From Herpetosiphon gulosus (GTDB taxonomy: Bacteria; Chloroflexota; Chloroflexia; Chloroflexales; Herpetosiphonaceae), in contig NZ_BAABRU010000007.1 in NCBI RefSeq assembly GCF_039545135.1, positions 1 to 64,000 on the forward strand: DNA of 64,000 bases. The letters run 5' to 3'. The notes below the pieces were generated by a model. It saw nothing but the letters and a program-made list of their open reading frames with translations. It was not told where the DNA came from and made no database searches. Of the stretch, positions 48,460 to 56,185 are shown in pieces; position 1 is the stretch's first letter; each line of letters starts with the position of its first letter. The position numbers and the translations under genes are program-made.

Positions 48460-50040
48460 CTAGGGAATTACGCCAATATCGCTATTCCGATCGCCATCCC
48501 AATTACCAACAATGGGATAGTTAGCGGGATCGCCATACATAAAGGATAGATCGGCCCAGCCACCATTGAGATTATTGGATAGATACCACATATTGCCACG
48601 CACAACTCCAGGGGTATCATCGCCATCGCCATCCCAATCGCCAACGATGAATTTATCGCCTAGCTCACCAAACCCAAGCGAAATATCAGCCCAGCCACCA
48701 TTGAGGTTATTGGAAAGATACCATGTTATGCCGCGCACTACGCCCGGCGTATCTTTGCCATCGCCGTTCCAATCGCCAACGACTGGAATATCACCAGCCT
48801 CACCAAACCCAAAGGAACGATCGGCCCAGCCGCCATTAAGGCTATTCGAGATATACCAGATTGTTCCACGAACAAGCCCAGGGGTATCTTTGCCGTCGCC
48901 ATCCCAATCGCCAACCACTGGAATGTCGCCAGCCTCACCAAAGTTAAAACTAATAGTATATGGCTCACCGTAGCTGTTTGAGAGATACCACATATTGCCA
49001 CGTACAACGCCAGGGGTATCTTTGCCATCACCATCCCAATCACCAACAATAGGAATATCATTGGCTTGGCCATAATTGAATGAGAAATCGGCATTTCCGT
49101 TTGATAAGTTGTAACGCATATGCCACTTTGTTTGATGTTGAGGGCCACTCGTATTGACCCAAACTGATCCTGATTCATAGCCTTCTAAGACACTGATTCC
49201 TCCTGTTGTTGAAACAGCACGCGCTTGGATTTGATAGCGACTAGCAGTAATTCGTGATGTGTCCCAAGTAAAACTCCAGCCAAAATTACCACCTAAATCA
49301 TTACGATATTCACCATACTTAGCATTACCAAGTTTGATGAAATTTTGATAATTTGGGAGATACATCCAAATTTCAACTCGTTCAATTGCGCCACCACTGG
49401 CAGGTTTATAGCTGTTCGTCTGGAAAGTTCTAGTAACCTTAGCCCAGCCACGAATGGAGACAAGACCTGCTACTGTGCTATTTGAGGCTGGATTTTCGAT
49501 CCTGCCAGTATCAGGATAGGTTGGCATCCACAAATTGGTTGTATCAGGATTGATTCCATTGTTTTCCTGATAAACCCAAAAATGGAGATGATTGCCTGTG
49601 GCACAACCACTATTGCCACTCTTACCGATTACTTCACCAGCAAAAATCTGGTCGCCAGCTTTCCATTCTTGGCCTGTACGTGGATTGATTCCAAATGAAC
49701 CAAGATGAAGATAGCCAGTACCATAGCTATTTTGATGATCAATTCGAAATTCGCGTTCAAAAGTACCATTAAACGGAACCCCACTACCACAATTCCGCCG
49801 AGGATTTGTGCCTACACGATTAACCACCCCATCACCGGCTGCCACAACCGGGCTTGTTCCAGTTGGGAAGTCTACTGCATAGCCGTTGTGATAGCCTTGA
49901 CTACGATTGTATACACTCCATGATGGGTTACGCAGAAACTGTTGTGGTGGGGCTGCTTGGCTCGTATTTGGTTCTCCAATACTCATCAAACTCAGACCAA
50001 ACCAAAGAAAGATCAACAAAGATAACCGTTTGAATTGCAT
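48460..50040 (-). CDS. Secreted M23-type metallopeptidase with C-terminal tandem repeats
   Basis: The 526-residue protein has a Sec signal (LLIFLWFGLSLMSIG, cleavage near residue 30) and a lysostaphin-type M23 domain to about residue 165. Metal and catalytic candidates are H51 and D57 (HNGYAVDF), H112 and H151/H153 (NHLHFWV). The H-to-D spacing is longer than the usual HxxxD. A beta-sandwich-like region follows (165-300). Five 45-residue repeats then close the protein, with cores GDIPVVGDWDGDGKDTPGVVRG and WYLSNNLNGGWAD, resembling calcium-binding FG-GAP/VCBS-type blades. It is probably a secreted peptidoglycan endopeptidase acting on own or prey cell walls. Two palindromic boxes lie before its promoter. 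Confidence 0.85.
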   Translation of the reverse strand: MQFKRLSLLIFLWFGLSLMSIGEPNTSQAAPPQQFLRNPSWSVYNRSQGYHNGYAVDFPTGTSPVVAAGDGVVNRVGTNPRRNCGSGVPFNGTFEREFRIDHQNSYGTGYLHLGSFGINPRTGQEWKAGDQIFAGEVIGKSGNSGCATGNHLHFWVYQENNGINPDTTNLWMPTYPDTGRIENPASNSTVAGLVSIRGWAKVTRTFQTNSYKPASGGAIERVEIWMYLPNYQNFIKLGNAKYGEYRNDLGGNFGWSFTWDTSRITASRYQIQARAVSTTGGISVLEGYESGSVWVNTSGPQHQTKWHMRYNLSNGNADFSFNYGQANDIPIVGDWDGDGKDTPGVVRGNMWYLSNSYGEPYTISFNFGEAGDIPVVGDWDGDGKDTPGLVRGTIWYISNSLNGGWADRSFGFGEAGDIPVVGDWNGDGKDTPGVVRGITWYLSNNLNGGWADISLGFGELGDKFIVGDWDGDGDDTPGVVRGNMWYLSNNLNGGWADLSFMYGDPANYPIVGNWDGDRNSDIGVIP

Positions 50041-50135
50041 AAATTGACTCCTAAATGCTAAATTAATCCATACGTAGCTATGGTTGCTATCTTTCCCTCC
50101 TTTACCTTAATTTAAAGCTTAATCTGATTGAGCAG

Positions 50136-50141
50136 AGTATA
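50136..50141 (-). promoter_or_regulatory. Candidate -10 box of the M23 peptidase gene
   Basis: Minus-strand TATACT, with start of transcription expected near 50129. No consensus -35 is present, as at activator-dependent promoters. Confidence 0.45.
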
Positions 50142-50163
50142 GTGATTGCGCTATAATTGCGCT

Positions 50164-50179
50164 GCTAGGATCTCCTAGC
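50164..50179. promoter_or_regulatory. Perfect 16-bp palindromic operator-like box (proximal)
   Basis: GCTAGGATCTCCTAGC is a perfect inverted repeat (7-2-7). Its centre lies about 42 bp upstream of the inferred transcription start of the M23 gene, the classical position for a LuxR/GerE-type activator. Confidence 0.6.
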
Positions 50180-50193
50180 TTTTAATGGTGTAT

Positions 50194-50209
50194 GCTAGGA
50201 ATCCCTAGC
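50194..50209. promoter_or_regulatory. Second operator-like box (distal)
   Basis: GCTAGGAATCCCTAGC matches the proximal box except in the centre and lies exactly 30 bp from it, on the same helix face. It overlaps the last codons and stop of the upstream LuxR-type gene. Confidence 0.6.
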
Positions 50210-50419
50210 ATGCTGAGTGGGTTCAATTGCTAGATAGGCCAGTGTAGCACTCACTCGATTATCAACGTTGAGTTTGCTATAAATTCGATGCAAGCTGGTT
50301 TCGATCGTGCCTTCGGTTGTTTGCAGCATGTGGGCAATCGCTTTGTTGGTTTTGCCTTGAATTAGGATTTGCATAATCCGCTGTTCGCTGGCGGTGAGCT
50401 GAGTTGTTGGTATTGGCAT
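50195..50419 (-). CDS. Small LuxR/GerE-type DNA-binding regulator
   Basis: About 74 residues, a lone LuxR-family HTH: LTASEQRIMQILIQGKTNKAIAHML, then TEGTIETSLHRIYSKLNV, the recognition-helix region. There is no sensory or receiver domain, as in GerE. ATG 50419 with GGAG five bases upstream gives a length matching the neighbouring regulator; a TTG at 50464 would add 15 residues. It lies directly upstream of the M23 gene and overlaps the distal operator-like box, so it is a prime candidate for controlling that gene. Confidence 0.72.
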   Translation of the reverse strand: MPIPTTQLTASEQRIMQILIQGKTNKAIAHMLQTTEGTIETSLHRIYSKLNVDNRVSATLAYLAIEPTQHARDS

Positions 50420-50524
50420 AACTACTCCATGTTTTAGCGCAACCATTTCGATGAGCTTGGTCAATTGCTCGGCCTTGGGATATTGCTATGATAGGAAATT
50501 ATCCATGTATCCACATCACCAAAA

Positions 50525-50746
50525 TTAGCGATTTTTGGCTGTTGTTGCTTGTTGTAATACAGCTATGGCGCGAGCTGCATGGGCTGCTTGTTGGCGCGAT
50601 TTCACACCTAGCTTGCTAGCACTACTGCGCAGATGCGTTCGGACTGTCCAGATCGAAATCGATAAACGCTTGGCAATCTCAGCATCACTCCAGCCCTGAT
50701 CAACTAATGCCAAAACATCGCATTCACGGGCACTCAGGCTATGCAT
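50525..50746 (-). CDS. Small LuxR/GerE-type DNA-binding regulator
   Basis: The 73-residue protein consists only of a LuxR HTH: LSARECDVLALVDQGWSDAEIAKRL with SISIWTVRTHLRSSASKLGV. It is GerE-sized with no partner domain. It is followed after 105 bp by the second such gene on the same strand; the two HTHs are clearly different in sequence, so they are paralogues of old origin or separately acquired. Confidence 0.8.
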   Translation of the reverse strand: MHSLSARECDVLALVDQGWSDAEIAKRLSISIWTVRTHLRSSASKLGVKSRQQAAHAARAIAVLQQATTAKNR

Positions 50747-50947
50747 ACGTTAGGTCTCCTTATATCAATTGAGCCTTCTGAATGGTCTGAAGCCATATGC
50801 TGCGCAGCACAAGAACTTATTGGAATGACTGTAACAGGGGCGGGGTTGGACGAGTTATATTTTTTTAGCACTCAGCTATGAATCTGCGATTTACCTAAAA
50901 TATGGATGGGTTCTTGGGTGCATGCCTGTGGATTTATTGGGGGAACC

Positions 50948-51934
50948 ATGGATCATCGCTATCAACCATATACTTTTGCTGAATTGCTACGGCTGTTCTT
51001 TGAGCGGAGTCGTGATGAACATGTGAACCAGAATCTGCTAGCCCAAAAAGTTGGCGTAGCAGTGCCAACCTTAAGTAATTGGTTTAATGGCAAATATACG
51101 CCGCGCTTTAAAGATCAGGTGTTGCGGCTGGCTCAAGCACTTGGTTTGACCGCTTTAGAAGCAGATTTAATGCTTTGTTCGGTCAAGCAAGCATGGAATA
51201 CCTATGGCACGCCGCATGATGTGCTCCAGAAATACACAATTGTGCGCTATCGCGAAGAATTGCTTTCAAGTCGGCATAGTAACAGTGCCGAGGATATTTC
51301 GCTGGCAACGGTACAAGCCACTTGGCAGCTCTATTTTCATGATCTGTTTGTCGGCAATAATCAACATTGGGGCTTGGGCTATAAAGATGATGGGGTATGT
51401 CGGGTTGAGCGAACGATCGCTGATGGCGCTTATCAGCTTACCTTGCACAATCGTTTTCATAATGATGTTTTTATCGGTGGCGATTCCCATTGTTTTGCGC
51501 CACCCATTTACTACCTGAGTGTTTATGCCAAGCGTTGCGCAGGTGGAAGCGAAAATGATGGCTTTGCACTGATTTTTGAAGAAATGAGCGATGCTAGCCA
51601 TGCAATTTTCCGAATCCGCGACCAACCTCAATTAGCCTCAGTGATCAGCACTCGCAATGGTGGCGATAGCTTTCAAATTCATCTTGATCGAATGTCTGTT
51701 CCAACAATTCGTCCAGGCGAGGTCAATCAACTAGGCATGTTGGTTATGCATAATCAGCATTGTTTTTTTGTGAATAATGTTTGGATCGGTTCTGCCGAAA
51801 TTGAACGGATTCCCTATAGTCGGCTTGATGTTGGGATTATTAGCCAGTCAATGGTTCCGGTTGTTTGCACCTTTCAAGATTTTCGGGTCTATATTCCACC
51901 CAATATCTATGAACAACAAGAAATTTTGGAGTAG
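50948..51934 (+). CDS. XRE-type HTH regulator with C-terminal jelly-roll-like domain
   Basis: About 328 residues. The first 75 residues form a HTH (LLAQKVGVAVPTLSNWFNGKYTPRFKDQVLRLAQALGL). After a linker, about 120-325 is beta-rich with motifs such as GAYQLTLHNRFHNDVFIGGDSH, NDGFALIFEE and NQLGMLVMHNQHCFFVNNVWIG. These resemble the concanavalin-like/DUF1080-type sandwich found in sugar-related proteins. It could be a regulator sensing a carbohydrate or cell-wall ligand. The start at 50948 follows GGGGGA; the frame is open to 50906. It is divergent from the LuxR pair. Confidence 0.7.
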   Translation: MDHRYQPYTFAELLRLFFERSRDEHVNQNLLAQKVGVAVPTLSNWFNGKYTPRFKDQVLRLAQALGLTALEADLMLCSVKQAWNTYGTPHDVLQKYTIVRYREELLSSRHSNSAEDISLATVQATWQLYFHDLFVGNNQHWGLGYKDDGVCRVERTIADGAYQLTLHNRFHNDVFIGGDSHCFAPPIYYLSVYAKRCAGGSENDGFALIFEEMSDASHAIFRIRDQPQLASVISTRNGGDSFQIHLDRMSVPTIRPGEVNQLGMLVMHNQHCFFVNNVWIGSAEIERIPYSRLDVGIISQSMVPVVCTFQDFRVYIPPNIYEQQEILE

Positions 51935-51973
51935 CGAAAGCATTGGCTCTAACCCAAATGCGCAGAGGATTGA

Positions 51974-52106
51974 GGGGCCAGTTGTTGATCCACGAAGGGC
52001 ACGGAAATGCTATGACTATTGGCTTATGTCTATTGGCGTTTGATTTCCCAATCAATGCCTTTGCACTATTCAACTTACATTCGTGATCTTCGTGCCCTTC
52101 GTGGTT
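51974..52106. repeat. Dispersed repeat with inverted copies
   Basis: A 24-nt block (51974-51997) is identical to 59895-59918 near serC. It continues as CCACGAAGGGCACGG, and the near-complement CTTCGTGCCCTTCGTGG appears about 90 bp later (52088-52104). The unit can form a large hairpin and resembles a small non-coding repeat element. Confidence 0.65.
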
Positions 52107-52121
52107 AAAAACTCCTGATCG

Positions 52122-53513
52122 CTAGCGCCCCCAATCAATGCTACCCTCAGCATCGACATTTTGAATCAGTGGGGTACTGAGTTTAGTTCTAGGGTCATAG
52201 AGTTGAATCGTACCACTCCCGCCAGGGGTACAAGCGAACCCATCGTTAGCACAAACCACAAGCGCAAGAATCTCGCCTGCAGGAGCCCAAGTAGCCTGCG
52301 AAACAAACTCAGTACCAAGATCAACTAGCGCCGAAACTTCAATGGGAATATCAATATAATTAATAATTTGGGGTTGGTTGCCCGTGTGCACCAGATTCAA
52401 CATTGGGCTACCTTTGGCTCCCAGCGAAATAAACGCGGCCCCATCGCCTCGCAAGGTTGGCCGCACGCTGGCACTTTGTACATCCAAAGCCAAACCAATT
52501 GGCTTGGTTCCACCATTGATTGGATCGATCTGTTCAATCGTGCTGAAATCAATCAGGATTCGATAGCCAATAAAACCAAAGCTATACAAAGCGCTGCCAT
52601 CACGGTTCCAGAACGGTGCATAGAAAATTCGTCGGGGATCAGGGAATGCCGCGTTTTGCACTGGAGCACTCACTGGAGTCCAGCCATTTTGGCCTTGACG
52701 ACCAACCAAACCAACGGTATTAAAACCTTCGTTGATATCGCCAATTGTTGGTGAAACATAAGCCAAGCGTTTGCCATCAGGTGACCAAGCTGGCTGGCAA
52801 CCTTGGGCAATCGTCGTGCTGGTGTTGCTATTCAAATCGACCACGATCAATTGGCTATCGTTGGCACAAGCCAAAGGATAGCGATTATCAGGACTACCGC
52901 TGACCACAGCCAAAGCCGTGCTATCAGGTGCCCAACGTGGCGCTTCATTGACATTTTGGGTCAAGGCTTGGCGATTTTCACCATCGCGATCAGCAACGAA
53001 CAGGGTACGGTTATCCAAATAGGCGATTTTAGCGCCATTTGGCGAAACGCGGGCCAACTCGCCCTGCTCAGCAATCAGTTGCTCAGTTTTCGCTTTAACG
53101 TCATAGCTCCACAATGCGCCTGCTCGCTCAAAGAAAATCAAGCCACTACTCGCGCTTGGTGGAGCAGGAGTGGCGGTTGGCTCGGGAGTTGGCGTTTCAG
53201 TTGGCAACGGAGTCTCGGTTGGCGTTGGGCTTTCCAAGGGCGTTGGGCTTGGCAACGGGGTAACTGTAATCGGACCAAGATTAACTGTTGGCGTTGCCTG
53301 CGGATTGCTTGAAGTTGTTGGCGTTGGCGCACCTGGTTCTGCGGTTGCGGTTGGTGTGGCAGTTCGGCGTTGCAGCCCTTGGTTTACTAAAGCAAAAGCC
53401 GTTGCAGTTTGTTGACGTAAATTTGGTGTAACGGTGATATTAACTGTTGCTGGGGCTGTGCTGCATCCTACGAGGATGGCAGACAGCAGCAACCAAGAAA
53501 CCAATCGACGCAT
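52122..53513 (-). CDS. TolB-like beta-propeller lipoprotein
   Basis: The 463-residue protein has a lipoprotein signal with lipobox LVGC. An 80-residue proline/threonine-rich stalk follows (PTPLESPTPTETPLPTETP), then a six-blade-type propeller with PD40/TolB-like units (ELARVSPNGAKIAYLDNR, NEAPRWAPDSTALAVVSG, CQPAWSPDGKRLAYVSP). It is probably anchored outside the membrane on a long stalk and binds other proteins. It lies 24 bp after the first of two glycosyltransferase genes on the same strand, so it may be in their transcript. Confidence 0.82.
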   Translation of the reverse strand: MRRLVSWLLLSAILVGCSTAPATVNITVTPNLRQQTATAFALVNQGLQRRTATPTATAEPGAPTPTTSSNPQATPTVNLGPITVTPLPSPTPLESPTPTETPLPTETPTPEPTATPAPPSASSGLIFFERAGALWSYDVKAKTEQLIAEQGELARVSPNGAKIAYLDNRTLFVADRDGENRQALTQNVNEAPRWAPDSTALAVVSGSPDNRYPLACANDSQLIVVDLNSNTSTTIAQGCQPAWSPDGKRLAYVSPTIGDINEGFNTVGLVGRQGQNGWTPVSAPVQNAAFPDPRRIFYAPFWNRDGSALYSFGFIGYRILIDFSTIEQIDPINGGTKPIGLALDVQSASVRPTLRGDGAAFISLGAKGSPMLNLVHTGNQPQIINYIDIPIEVSALVDLGTEFVSQATWAPAGEILALVVCANDGFACTPGGSGTIQLYDPRTKLSTPLIQNVDAEGSIDWGR

Positions 53514-53537
53514 ACGCCTTTTCTCCTACACAGTAAC

Positions 53538-54824
53538 TTAATCATACCCAGGCAGCGCACGCTGTGGTTGTTGGGTAAGTAGTGCCCAATACAGTTGTTC
53601 AACTTGCTCGGCAACAATCGTGGTTGCCAAACGGGTTTGGGCTGTTTGATAGGCGGCCTGGCCCAATCGTGCAGCTTGTTGCGGATTATCCAGCAATTCT
53701 GCCGCTAAAACTCCCAGTTGCTTGGCTGAGCGGGCCAGATAACCATTCTGGCCATGCTGAATCAGATCTGGGGTGCCGCCCGTGGCCATTGCCACAATCG
53801 GCATACGCACAGCACAAGCCTCAAGTAAAACCCGACTCAGCGGTTCGCCCCATGTTGATGGAAAGAGCAAGAGTTTGGCCCCCGCCATCAAGCGCAAAAC
53901 CTCGTCATGCTCAACCCAATCTAGGGCTAAAACCTCAATCCCTTGGGCTTGAATTTCTGCAACAAGCTCTGGATTCTTGCCACCAGCAATGACAAGGGTT
54001 GCAACCCCACCAGCAGCCCGAAAACTAGCCATAATTTCGGGTAGTAAATAGGCTCCTTTATTGCGAGCCAATTTGCCAGTAAACAAGATATATGGTTGAT
54101 TAATGGTCGTTTTGGTGGGCGTTGCTAGCACTTTGCTAATCGCCGCCAAATTAACCATATTCGGAATTGGCCATAATTTTTCTGGCGCAACCACTGTGCT
54201 AAGCCGCTGTGTGATGTAATTGCTCAAAGAAACGACAGCATCACAGGCTTGCAACCATTGCCGTCGCCGTTGCATATGGGCTTGGACATAGGGCAAAGCC
54301 AATAACGAAAGTACGCCCAGCAAAGGTTTGCGCCGTGCGATTAAATCGGTAGCGGCGGCAGACCAACCAAAATCCTCAAGCGGTAGCTGATCGCCATGTA
54401 AATTTGTGCCAAAATAATGATTTGGCCAGTGATCACGCACAGTTGCTACAACTGGAATGTTAAGCTGTCGCCCAGCCAAAACTGCCGCACCAATTCCTTG
54501 GACGTGCTGTCCATGGATGATTACATTATCGCGCTGGTTACCGATCGTCTGGACAATTGCTTGGGCAAATTGGGGCCAGAATAGCTCAAAACGCGACCAA
54601 TTGGCGACAAATGGCAAGCGAGCAGGTTGATAGCCAACCTCAACTACCGAAACACTCGCCTCAACCCGCCGATGCAACCCGCGCATGCCAGCCTTGGGAA
54701 CCAATGCCGTCACCTGATGACCGCGTTCGAGTAATGCCAGCGCCAAGGCATGGCTACTCCAACCTGCGCCACCAGTACGCGGTGGAAAAACATCGGTTGG
54801 CAATAGCACATGCAACGGTTTCAT
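53538..54824 (-). CDS. GT4-family glycosyltransferase
   Basis: The 428-residue GT-B enzyme starts HVLLPTDVFPPRTGGAGWSSHALALALLERGHQV, here quoted in part as TGGAGWSSHALALALLERG. The donor half has PYILFTGKLARNKGAYLLPE and FPSTWGEPLSRVLLEACAVR, the E-x7-E motif of GT4 enzymes, and ATGGTPDLI. Its ATG overlaps the stop of the upstream glycosyltransferase (ATGA), so the two are coupled and probably act in one polysaccharide pathway. Substrates cannot be read from sequence. Confidence 0.88.
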   Translation of the reverse strand: MKPLHVLLPTDVFPPRTGGAGWSSHALALALLERGHQVTALVPKAGMRGLHRRVEASVSVVEVGYQPARLPFVANWSRFELFWPQFAQAIVQTIGNQRDNVIIHGQHVQGIGAAVLAGRQLNIPVVATVRDHWPNHYFGTNLHGDQLPLEDFGWSAAATDLIARRKPLLGVLSLLALPYVQAHMQRRRQWLQACDAVVSLSNYITQRLSTVVAPEKLWPIPNMVNLAAISKVLATPTKTTINQPYILFTGKLARNKGAYLLPEIMASFRAAGGVATLVIAGGKNPELVAEIQAQGIEVLALDWVEHDEVLRLMAGAKLLLFPSTWGEPLSRVLLEACAVRMPIVAMATGGTPDLIQHGQNGYLARSAKQLGVLAAELLDNPQQAARLGQAAYQTAQTRLATTIVAEQVEQLYWALLTQQPQRALPGYD

Positions 54825-55993
54825 GGCTGTTCCTTAATCATCGTTTGCAATAATTGATGCAAAGTTTGGCAATGTTGCTCCCACGAATAATGTTCGACCA
54901 CCCGTTGACGGGCATTCAAGCCCCATTGTTGGCGTTGCGGATCATTGGCAACCAGTTGCATGACGCGAGCAAGGTCGTTGATATTGCCAGCTTCAAACAA
55001 TTCACCTTCTTGCCGAGGCCGAATAATTGTATCCAGTGGCGGAATATTGGCAGTCACCACGGGCAAGCCAGCCGCCATATATTCGTAAATTTTCAGCGGC
55101 GACCAAAAGAAGCCTGCCGCTTGCAAAGCTGGGTGGCGAGCCGGATTGAACGGCGCAACTCCAACACTAGCACGGGCTAATAACGCTGGTACTTGTTCGT
55201 GAGCTACCGCTCCGGCCCATTCAAAACGCTCAGCATAAGGCGCTGCTAAACGTTGGGCTTCGGCTTGTTCTGGGCCACTGCCAATTAATAAAAATCGCGC
55301 TGGGCTGCCTTGTTGAATCAAACGAATTGCTGCGCGAATAAAATCAGTCACCCCATGCCAATGGCGAAACGAGCCAAGAAAGACAAACACTGGCTGGGCT
55401 GGCGCTTGGGTTTGCGGGCTAAATGCTTGAACATTCGCACCCCAAGGCAACTCGACAATCCGGCTGCGCTCAATTTCTGGCGGCACGGTTGTATGCAATG
55501 GAGTCACAATCTTGGTGCTATGGCGACATTGCCAAGCAGCCCAGCGCCGCAACGGGCCATGCTTGCCAGGCAAAAGCCAAGCCAAAGCATCATCAAGTTG
55601 GCGTTTGCGCACTTGGGGCGGGTCAACAATTAAGGCATTAACTTCCAAAAGCGTTGGAATCCCTTGGCGAGCCGCTGCCAAAATGCCAGCCCCCGCAAAA
55701 TTGTAGTAGCGCTCCATCACTGCATCGGGCCGCAACTCGCGAACAAGTCGTGCAATCGCTGCGTAGCCAAGCAAACTCAAGGGCTTGGGTAGATCTGCCT
55801 CATACCACGTAATAGCCCCGATTTGCCGTTTAGGCAGTTGCCATGGTTTGCGGCGTTGGCCTTGAGCTGGCCGCGTCACTACATGCATTTCAACCCCAAG
55901 TTGGGCCAAGCCTTGGGCAACTTCGGTTGTATGAATTGCGCCACCAAATGCACCAGGCACGCGAATGCCGCTGGCAATATACAAGACTTTCAC
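54821..55993 (-). CDS. GT4-family glycosyltransferase
   Basis: The 390-residue enzyme has an N-terminal VPGAFGGAIHTTEVAQGLA motif for the acceptor side, FVFLGSFRHWHGVTDFIRAA, and donor motif FWSPLKIYEYMAAGLPVV, the E-x7-E-like region of GT4 enzymes. It is coupled by ATGA to the next glycosyltransferase and heads a likely operon with the TolB-like lipoprotein. It probably builds a cell-surface polysaccharide or glycolipid in the cytoplasm. Confidence 0.88.
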   Translation of the reverse strand: MKVLYIASGIRVPGAFGGAIHTTEVAQGLAQLGVEMHVVTRPAQGQRRKPWQLPKRQIGAITWYEADLPKPLSLLGYAAIARLVRELRPDAVMERYYNFAGAGILAAARQGIPTLLEVNALIVDPPQVRKRQLDDALAWLLPGKHGPLRRWAAWQCRHSTKIVTPLHTTVPPEIERSRIVELPWGANVQAFSPQTQAPAQPVFVFLGSFRHWHGVTDFIRAAIRLIQQGSPARFLLIGSGPEQAEAQRLAAPYAERFEWAGAVAHEQVPALLARASVGVAPFNPARHPALQAAGFFWSPLKIYEYMAAGLPVVTANIPPLDTIIRPRQEGELFEAGNINDLARVMQLVANDPQRQQWGLNARQRVVEHYSWEQHCQTLHQLLQTMIKEQP

Positions 55994-56070
55994 ATGTAAT
56001 CCCTACAGTTTGTCGTTCAACACGTATTATAGCCGCAAACAGCGAAGCTTGAGCAAAAAATCTAGGGTAG

Positions 56071-56112
56071 GTGTCAGGGGCGAGGTGTCAGGGGCGAGGT
56101 GTCAGGGGCGAG
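56071..56112. repeat. Three exact 14-bp tandem repeats plus hairpin
   Basis: GTGTCAGGGGCGAG occurs three times without spacers. An 11-bp stem (GGCGCAGAGCA at 56112-56122 with its complement at 56138-56148) follows, in the gap upstream of the glycosyltransferase pair and after the amidase gene. Confidence 0.75.
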
Positions 56113-56185
56113 GCGCAGAGCATTTATTAATCCATTATGCTCTGCGCCTCTGCGTTAAAGTGACTATACTTTTGAGCGTTTGCTG

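Noticed and set aside
56071-56112. Possible CRISPR array
   Set aside because: The repeats are only 14 bp, directly adjacent, with no spacers and no cas genes.
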